Below, piece by piece: positions 56,923 to 64,000 of a stretch of DNA of 64,000 bases. The stretch lies in assembly GCA_037447655.1 (NCBI GenBank), contig JBBHKE010001095.1, positions 124,001 to 188,000 of the forward strand, read 5' to 3'. The DNA is from Zygnema cylindricum. Its lineage: Eukaryota; Streptophyta; Zygnematophyceae; Zygnematales; Zygnemataceae. Both the position numbers and the translations under genes were made by a program. How positions within the stretch are numbered: the stretch's first letter is position 1; each line of letters opens with the position of its first letter. The notes under the pieces are model-generated. The model saw nothing but the letters and a program-made list of their open reading frames with translations, had not been told where the DNA came from and made no database searches.

Positions 56923-58056
56923 AGTTATAGGCCCACCATCTAGGGTGCCTATGTTTGATGGAACAGACTTTACTAATTGGGAGTTTATAATAGAGGGATT
57001 GCTTTTCGAAAAGCACTTATGGGGAATTGTTTCGGGACAAGTGAGGTGTCTGCCACCGGCTTTGGTGGAGCTCACTACAAAGATTCATCTAGAGCTTCCC
57101 AGAAAACGAACCAGATTTCAGATGCAACGAAAGGTGAATAGAAAATCTTTACCATGGAAGGGCGAAAAGGGGAGAAAGGATAAGGGACACCTATAGTGAG
57201 GGGAGCTAGGCTCTCACCTATGGTACCACTTGTAGGGATTAAAACTGAAGAAAATGACAAAATAATATGGGAATACAAAAACACTATAGCAAAGCATCTC
57301 GTACTTAGAAACGTGTCGAAGTCCATAGTAATCACTCTTATAAACTTAACGAAGTCTTCAGAGATATGGGAAGCACTAAGTCAGATTTATAAAAGTGAAA
57401 CTATTTAGAGGCAGCAATTAGTAAATCAAGAAATAGATGCCTATGTTTATAAAGGCGGTAGCATGATAGAGTTTTGCAATGATATTGCTGCACTATATGT
57501 TGAGCATGCTAATGCGGGATATGTAGAATCCGCGGAGAGGAAGATTAATACACAACTCATAAAACTCCCAGATGAGTACGAAATCATCATTTGTCGTATG
57601 CAGGCAATGGATGGCTCCTCAAGGACTTAGAGCTTTACCATGGGGATAAGTCTTGTGAGGGAAAGCACTTTGGAGCTTCGTAGGGGAAGTGAGAGAGTGA
57701 ATTAAGCATGATAAGAGGAACTGCAGTGACAAGCGGCAGCGTGATGAGAGGAAGAAAGATTGGTAGAAAGAGAGGGAGAGGAAAAGAAACAAGAGCTTTG
57801 AAAAAGAGGGCTTGCTTCTTTTGTAGTGAACCGGATCATTATATAGAGGAATGCCCTTGTTTGGAAGAACTTTGAAGTTGGAATGAGGATGAGGAGGGAG
57901 AAGGGGAAGAGGAGAAGGAGGATGAAGATATGTTGGAGCTTCTCTACATCGGTTTTATGGGAAAGAGAGAAAAGCACACAAATATTCCACGTAAGCAACA
58001 TTGTGCTTTTGGAGGTATCAGGGAAGCAAAGAGAGAGGAGATACTTGAGGGAGTTC
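56903..58056 (+). pseudogene. gag: copia gag of element G
   Basis: ATG at 56903 in the LTR begins MEHTEFQVIGPPSRVPMFDG, demonstrating in-frame reading across the LTR end and primer site. It continues FTNWEFIIEGLLFEKHLWGI before a frameshift. Later blocks are AKHLVLRNVSKSIVITLINL, AYVYKGGSMIEFCNDIAALY and INTQLIKLPDEYEIIICRMQ, a basic stretch, and the zinc knuckle CFFCSEPDHYIEECP. It stops at HCAFGGIREAK where H is inserted. The Gag is divergent from the other copies (a separate subfamily). Several stops are present. Confidence 0.88.
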
Positions 58057-59060
58057 TGCAATTCTGTGTCCTCCATTGGACTACATAATACAGCAAGCCT
58101 CTAGATAGTATTTAACTAACCCACATCAAGCCACAACCACTGCTGCCGAAAAAAGCAAACTGATAATTAGATTGCACTGTTGTGCAGCTTGGACTCCCTT
58201 GAGTCCGTAGCAAAAAGAATCACTGAAAACGGCTAACCAACCGATAAGTTATGAGGCAGTAAAAACGCTTATTTGTTAAAACTCTCAAAGGGAGAGGTGA
58301 CTACCTACCAAAATTTTCTAAGTCCTGATTCCCTCAAATTACTCATATCTGTTGAAGTACGGACCAATAAGAATAATGTACCGTACCAAAAAGTACTACT
58401 GCCGGTGTACCTTTTGTACGGCCTATATACAACAAGGCTATTAAGCGGATGCGTGTCCACTTTCCACTCGTTCGTACGTTCCTCGGGATTCCCGCGACCG
58501 GATGTTATCCCTCCACGTGGCGCCAGGTCATGCCACGTCACTAAACGCCAAAGTGACCATTACGGGATCCCGGTGATGATGTGCGCTGTCGAAATGAACC
58601 AAAACGCAATCTTAGCCGTCGTAAATACTTGCATGGTATCTGTTTAAACATAGTATTATACTTTGTACTTTTACAAAACTTTATCTATGCATGCCGTATG
58701 CAGTTTCAGTTAAATGAATTCGTTTACTCCTAAATAAATATATATCTATCATACCCTAAAGCATTTAGCATTGGTCCTAGTCTAATAAGATAAATGTGAC
58801 AGTTACCGGCTACCCTGACGGACGGCAGGTACCGGGATCAAGTCCTAGGTCCGTCAAGTATCTTTTTAGTAACCTACTAAAATAACTGCCTGTTAAACTA
58901 AGGCAGCCATGGTTCAACCACCCTCTCTATCCTTCAGTGACTAGAACAAGTATGGGGGCTAGAGAGAGGAGGTGGAGGCAGGCTGTCCGTACTTTTCTTT
59001 TCCTTTTATACCAACATATTTATACCTAGAAAATAATCTAGAAATCTATTAATTTCAACA
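58057..59060 (-). repeat. 3' LTR of copia H
   Basis: 1004 bp, TGCAATTCTG to TTTCAACA. It interrupts gag of element G. Confidence 0.92.
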
Positions 59061-59073
59061 CTCCCCTTATTTT

Positions 59074-62000
59074 CTAGTCTAATTTTAACTTTAGTTTTAG
59101 TCCACATTTTTTTCTCCAATATTTCAATTTAGGAGAGGGCACTAATTTTGTCATCATATCAGCCACCATTTCCTCATCAGATTTAATGAGCTTGTAGACT
59201 TTGCTCTCTTCCCCATTCTCCACGAATCCCTCTGGTTGCCGCATGAAGATTTCTTCCTCTAACTCACCATTGAGAAATGCGGTTTTAATACCCATCTGAT
59301 GAATTTCCATGTCTTCCGCTGCTGCTAGACTGAGGAGAATCCTTACTGATGGGAACTAAACAACTGGAGCAAAAGTCTCGTCATAATCAATCCCCTCTTT
59401 TTGGGTGAACCCATTTGCTACCAAACGAGCCTTATACCTCTCAATAGTATTATCAGGGTTCAGTTTAGTTTAAACACCCATTTACAGCCAGTAGGTTTTC
59501 TGTCAGGAGGACAGTCCGCTAGTTCCCAAGTATTTGCTTCCATGATAGAGGCCATCTCATCATTTATGGCTCTAATCCATCTGTCTTTCTCCAGATTGTT
59601 TACTGCCTCCGAGTATGACTGAGGCTTATCTGGGTGAGATAGCTTAGTTACCTTGAAAGCCGCCTGTTTTTCCTGAATCCTTTTGCTGCTCCTTCTCCCT
59701 CCCTCAAACTTCGAGGCTGGGATAGAGGGAAGTCTTGGATTTCTCCTTACTGTGTCATCGGCTCCCCTATCCATGGAAGTCGGTTGTAGTCTCTCCACTC
59801 CTGTCTCCTTGAAGTCCATAGGAATATGTAACGTTTTCGGTGGATTGCCTGTGTCTTGGATATCCCCTCAATCTGCAATCCGTGTTTCACTCATGTCCCT
59901 TTCGCGAAGGATGGAGTACTCCTCATTTTCAGAACCAAATCTGATTCTTATCTTCTTTGTATATATTTAAAAAGGTTAAATGATTTCCCTTCATCCATGA
60001 CAACTAGGTGTTTGACTAGAATGATATCTTTCTTTGCTAAGTCATAGATTCTATATCCCTTAACATCCTCATCCTATCCCACAATGTATCCAGGTTTTCC
60101 CTTAGCATCTAGTTTGCAATTTTTCTTGTCCTTGTCAAGACTGTAAACTTGGCTACCGAATACTTTAACGTGTGAGATATGTGGTTTCCTTCCAACCCAT
60201 CTCTCATGAGGTGTCACTCCCTTTATAGCTGAGGTAAGGACTCTATTCTTAATGTAGTTCGCATAGTTCATTACCTGTTCCCAAAATCTCTTTCTTATTT
60301 TCTTGTCGGCCAACATACTATATGCACTATCTCCTAGTGTCCGATTCAACCTCTCAGCTACCCCATTTTGTTCCGGGTTATATGGTCAGTTTTCTGGTGC
60401 TGCACTCTTTCATCTCTCAGATATTCCTCAAACTGGTTAGAGGTATATTCCCCCTGATTATCAGTCCTTATCCTCTTAATGGGGGTTTCATGCAACTTTT
60501 CACTCCATGCTTTATATTCTTTGAAGTAAGTTGATGCTTCAGACTTTGTTTTTAGAAAGTATGCTATAGAGTATCTAGACCATTCATTGGTTATTGTCAT
60601 CATAAACCTTTTTCCTCCAACCGAAGGTACTTTTGCAGGTCCCCAAATATCTGTGTGGACCAAATCTAATACTTTCTCACCTCTATATGTGGCGGCTTTG
60701 AGAAAGGGGAGTCTGTGAGCCTTACCTTGAGAACAGCCACTACAATCATCCATCATTTCATTATCCCCAAACTAAATGCCTTGTACTTCCCCAAGTTTTT
60801 TCATTTCCCTCAGCCTATCAAATTGCACATGCCCCAACCGCTTATGCCAAATCATCAACTTGGGAACACCAACATAGTAAGCATTCTTCTTTTCATTACT
60901 CAAGTTGAGCCTAAACATTCCTTGGCTACCCTTGTCCCCGTGAAGTAAACTTCATCTCCATACTTAGCTGTAAAGACTCCCTTTCTAGTGAAGGTATCAA
61001 ACTCTTTTTCATCTAACACAAACGTAGAGACAAGATTTTTACTCAACTAAGGAATGTAGAGTGCATCTGAGAATGTAAGTATAGAGGACTAACCCTTTAC
61101 TAAGACTTTCAAATCTACAAATCCCACTAGATCTGTAGTAACCACTTTCCCATCCCCATACTCTATCTCTACAGTTGGAATCTTTCTTAGCTTAGTGAAG
61201 AGTTCCTTATCACGACACATATGCATGGATGCACCTGAGTCGATGATCCATCCTTCATGTGGAGCTTCTCGAATTGCTCCAACGCCACATTTCTGTCTCC
61301 GAGGGATCTCCTTCTTCTCAAGTCTCTCGTCAAGAAGAAACTCCCCATCCTCCTCAGAAGACTCCTCCTCGGTTTCTCCTGTCACTTTTGTAACCACAAG
61401 TGCCTTTTTCTTCCCTTCTGAAGAACCCCCTCCACGGTTCTTTTGGAGCCTCAGCTCCGACAGCTTCACACAATCTGCAATGAAGTATCTCGGCATTTTG
61501 AAAAAATGACAAAGTCCCTTTTGGGGCCTTAGTCCTCCAGAATGATCTCTTTCCCCTTTGTACGATATCTTCGGGTCCTTCCCCCATCGGTCCCCTCGTG
61601 GTGCTAAAGCTTGAATGCTCTTTCCTCCTCTCCTAATCTCCATTATGTTTTCCTGCACAAGTATCATCCTGACCACATTGATCTATTTCCATGAACTATC
61701 AGGCATTTCCTGAACTCGGTACACTATGTTCTCCTACTCATTTGGTAACTTCATGATAAGGGTGTAAACTCTCATTTTCATAGTACCTGTCCACCCGGCA
61801 CTTTCCATCTCCATATACAAACAACAAAGATCATTACACTAATATAACATCTTTCCTCCTTAGTAAGTGTAACTCACTAGTTTTTGCTCAGCCAACTGGA
61901 GCTCATGAATAGTTCCAGCTCTATAAATCTCCACCAAACTCACCCACAACTCCTCGGCCTTGTAAATGTGAAGATGAGGGGTGGCCAAAGCTTGAGTGAG

Positions 62001-62384
62001 GTGCCTCAGATGATGTTCTTGGCAGCCATGTTTACATCCTCCCACATTTGAGTATCGTTCTCCGCCGTCTTCACGGTTGTCGCTCCTGGTATTGTGGCAA
62101 TATGAGTGAGGGTTATCTCCTTCCCTTTCCCTTTTTGGGACACACGGATGTCCCCATCATTTGCCCCCTCCGCTGAGGCAGCCGTTGCCGCAGGAAACCT
62201 TACTCCTCGAAATCCTGGTGGAGTTCGAGAAAGGTGGACGTTTCACTTGTCCACTGACGATACTCCAGTATCGTTTTTCGCACAAAGCTCCCATCATCAT
62301 TGCTTCCCAATAGATGAACCTAGATCCATTGAAGGTGGGCACCCTAGAGGGTGGGCCCAAAACGTGCAATTCTGTGTCCTCCAT
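59074..62384 (-). pseudogene. gag-pol: copia gag-pol of element H, lacking most of RT and RNase H
   Basis: Start codon 62384 in the LTR: MEDTELHVLGPPSRVPTFNG. A Gag frameshift follows. The zinc knuckle is damaged (CHFFKMPRYFIADC). Protease reads IIDSGASMHMCRD; integrase reads CSGCSQGKAHRLPF, VHTDIWGPAKV, TNEWSRYS, then NRTLGDSAYSMLADKKIRKR and the VTPHERWVGRKPHISH linker. RT survives only as [20 protein letters not shown] up to KVYKLIKS. There it is fused in frame to the last part of RNase H (DEEMVADMMTKLVPSPKL). The catalytic YVDD and all RNase H acidic residues are gone. Confidence 0.9.
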
Positions 62385-63364
62385 TGGAGTACAAAATACA
62401 AGAAGCCTCTAGATAATATTTAACTACCCCACTTCAAGCCACAACCACTGCTGCCCAAGAAGGCAAACTAACAATTTGACTGCATCTTTGTGCAGCTTGG
62501 ACTCTCCTGAGTCTATAGCAAAAAAAATCACTAAAAACGGCCAACTAGCCGATAAGTTATGAGGCAGTAAAAATGCCAATTTGTACAAACTCTCAAAGAG
62601 AGAGGTGAGCCTACCAAAATTTTATAAGTCTTGATTCCCTCAAATAACTCATATCTACTGGAGTACGGATCAATCAAAATACTGTACCGTACCAAAAAGT
62701 ACTATTGTTGGTGTACCTTTTGTACGGCCTATGTACAACAAGGCTATTAAGCGGACGCGTGTCCACTTTTCACTCGTTCGTACGTTCCTCGGGATTCCCG
62801 CGACCGAATGTTATCTCTCCACGTGGCGACAGGTCATGCCACGTCACTAAACGCCAAAGTGATCATTATGAGATCTGGCGATGATGTGCGCCGTCAGATA
62901 TGAACGAAAACGCAATTTTAGCCGTCATAAATACTTGCGTGGTATCCGTTTCAAAATAGTATCGTACTTTGTACTTTTACAAAACTGTATCTATGCATGC
63001 TGTATACAGTTTCAGTTAAAAGAATTCGTTTACTCCTGAATAAATAATATCTATCATACCCTATAGCATTTAGCATTGGTCCTTGTCTAATAAGATAAAG
63101 GTGACAGTTACCGGCTAACCTGACGGACGGAGGTACCGGGATCAAGTCTTAGGTCCGTCAAGTATCTTTTTAGTAACCTACTAAAATAACTGCTTGTTAA
63201 ACTAAGGCAGCCATGGTTCAACCACCCTCTCTATCCTTCAGTGATTACAACTAGTATGGGGGCTAGAGAGAGGAGGTGGAGGCAGGCTGTCCGTACTTTT
63301 CTTTTCCTTTTATACCAACATATTTATACCTAGAAAATAATCTAGAAATCTATTAATTTCAACA
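62365..63364 (-). repeat. 5' LTR of copia H
   Basis: 1000 bp, very similar to 58057-59060. Confidence 0.92.
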
Positions 63365-63992
63365 CTCCCCTTATTTTCTGAGGATAATTTCATAAATATT
63401 TTGGAAACTGAAAACTGGTCGGAAAGAGAGACTTCAATGGATTCCGAGAAAAGGGGAGAAGTGAAACTAGAAGGGGATGTAAATGATAGGGGAGAATAGG
63501 AATATTTAATGAAAAGTATAGGGGAGGAGAAATATTTATTGGGAATAAATTTAGAAAGTGAGAGTGAAAAAAAATCCATGGGAGAGAGTGAGGAAAGTTC
63601 ATTTTTTTTGGGGTAATGGGTTAGACACCACTAAAGGAAGAGATGGTATTTATGAAGGTGTGCCTGTAAAAGGGTTAGCATATGGGTGTATGCTGCAGAT
63701 TGGATATGGGTTTGGCTGTTTGAATTGCAAGAGGGAAATTGGGTTTGGTGTGGATGGAAAAGAGATGAGGTGGATAAAATCTTTGCTCGAATTTATGAAA
63801 AGTGGGATGCTAAATAAAATGTGTGATGCAATTATTATTTCGGTTCATCTAAAGCAGCGTTTCGAATGCAAGAGTATTTTCTTAAAGTTTTATGAAAAAA
63901 AAAAAACAAAAAAAGGGAGAAAGAGGGAGAGAGAGTGATTATTTATTTGTGTGAGGGAGTCGAAATGAAAACAGACTAGAAAATAAGTGGAG
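63365..63992. other. segment between two inverted copia polypurine tracts
   Basis: Begins with CTCCCCTTATTTTCT beside a minus-strand LTR and ends with AGAAAATAAGTGGAG beside a plus-strand LTR start. The interior does not resemble copia RNase H or other family sequence. Confidence 0.6.
63558..63938 (+). CDS. unidentified ORF between inverted LTRs
   Basis: A 126-residue frame with a cysteine- and glycine-rich middle (GLAYGCMLQIGYGFGCLNCK) and a basic tail. An upstream frame (63380-63600) reads acidic residues (NILETENWSERETSMDSEKR) and shifts into it near a T8 run at 63603. I do not recognise either part. It could be a captured host exon or an unfamiliar element protein. Confidence 0.25.
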   Translation: MRVKKNPWERVRKVHFFWGNGLDTTKGRDGIYEGVPVKGLAYGCMLQIGYGFGCLNCKREIGFGVDGKEMRWIKSLLEFMKSGMLNKMCDAIIISVHLKQRFECKSIFLKFYEKKKTKKGRKRERE

Positions 63993-64000
63993 TGTTGATA
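63993..64000 (+). repeat. start of another copia LTR
   Basis: TGTTGATA right after a polypurine tract at 63978-63992; it matches the LTR G start. It continues beyond the window. Confidence 0.7.

Larger units (their letters stand above)
55751..58056 (+). mobile_element. Ty1/copia retrotransposon G, 5' part, nested in F
   Basis: 5' LTR 55751-56922 followed by gag; cut off at 58056 by the LTR of element H. The primer site is AGTTATAGGCCCACC (two changes from the family sequence). Confidence 0.9.
58057..63364 (-). mobile_element. Ty1/copia retrotransposon H with RT/RNase H deletion
   Basis: LTRs 58057-59060 and 62365-63364, with polypurine complement after the left LTR and a mutated primer site before the right one. 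The right LTR is followed by a second polypurine complement (CTCCCCTTATTTTCT, 63365-63379) instead of a target duplication. Confidence 0.92.

Overview
The window is eukaryotic nuclear DNA dominated by transposable elements. It has GT-AG introns, standard stop codons, AT-rich spacers, long CT or GA tracts, and very few host genes. I cannot name the species. The copia primer-binding site matches, from memory, a plant-type initiator tRNA-Met, which hints at the green lineage, possibly an alga. This is an inference only.

Host genes. The recognisable host genes encode small secreted proteins made of PAN/Apple-like cysteine modules. (1) A complete minus-strand gene at 8164-9832 has a signal peptide and two PAN modules on three exons. 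(2) Its broken plus-strand paralogue is at 27162-28133, cut by a Ty3/gypsy LTR. (3) A third PAN gene is present as two separated halves: exons 1-2 at 15956-17122 and exons 3-4 at 2018-2814. Each half ends in an intron against a copia LTR with the same 5-base flank, ATTAT. Every PAN intron is phase 1. A trypsin-like serine protease pseudogene lies at 42362-43449.

Layout. 1-1970: 5' part of copia element A (-). 1971-2814: 3' half of the split PAN gene. 2815-7565: CT/poly-C tracts and remnants of a second copia family. 8164-10040: PAN gene and promoter. 10558-11503: PIF/Harbinger-like element with TAA duplication. 11507-12430: dispersed repeat. 12431-15955: mostly featureless, with GA and CT tracts. 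15956-17991: 5' half of the split PAN gene. 17992-23085: copia D (-). 23240-26235: second copy of the dispersed repeat, expanded by a 1.16-kb foldback palindrome. 26922-28133: PAN paralogue. 28134-32936: degraded Ty3/gypsy element (-) with a nested copia LTR. 33773-40266: copia C (+) with both LTRs and a GGGAA target duplication. 40329-40790: third copia-type integrase remnant. 41380-42218: hAT-like element with an 8-bp target duplication. 42362-44801: protease pseudogene and a solo copia LTR. 44807-48734: gene-poor. 48735-64000: nested, partly truncated copia elements E, F, G and H, a gypsy integrase scrap and a start of another LTR.

The main copia family (A, C-H and single LTRs K and J) has a distinctive design. 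The last 20 bases of the LTR carry the gag start codon. The gag frame runs directly through the primer-binding site, GGTTATGGGCCCACC. That site appears complementary to the anticodon arm of initiator tRNA-Met (half-tRNA priming, as in Drosophila copia). The LTRs also share two stem-loops whose arms vary in a compensatory way between copies. All element copies seen here are interrupted by stops, frameshifts or deletions.
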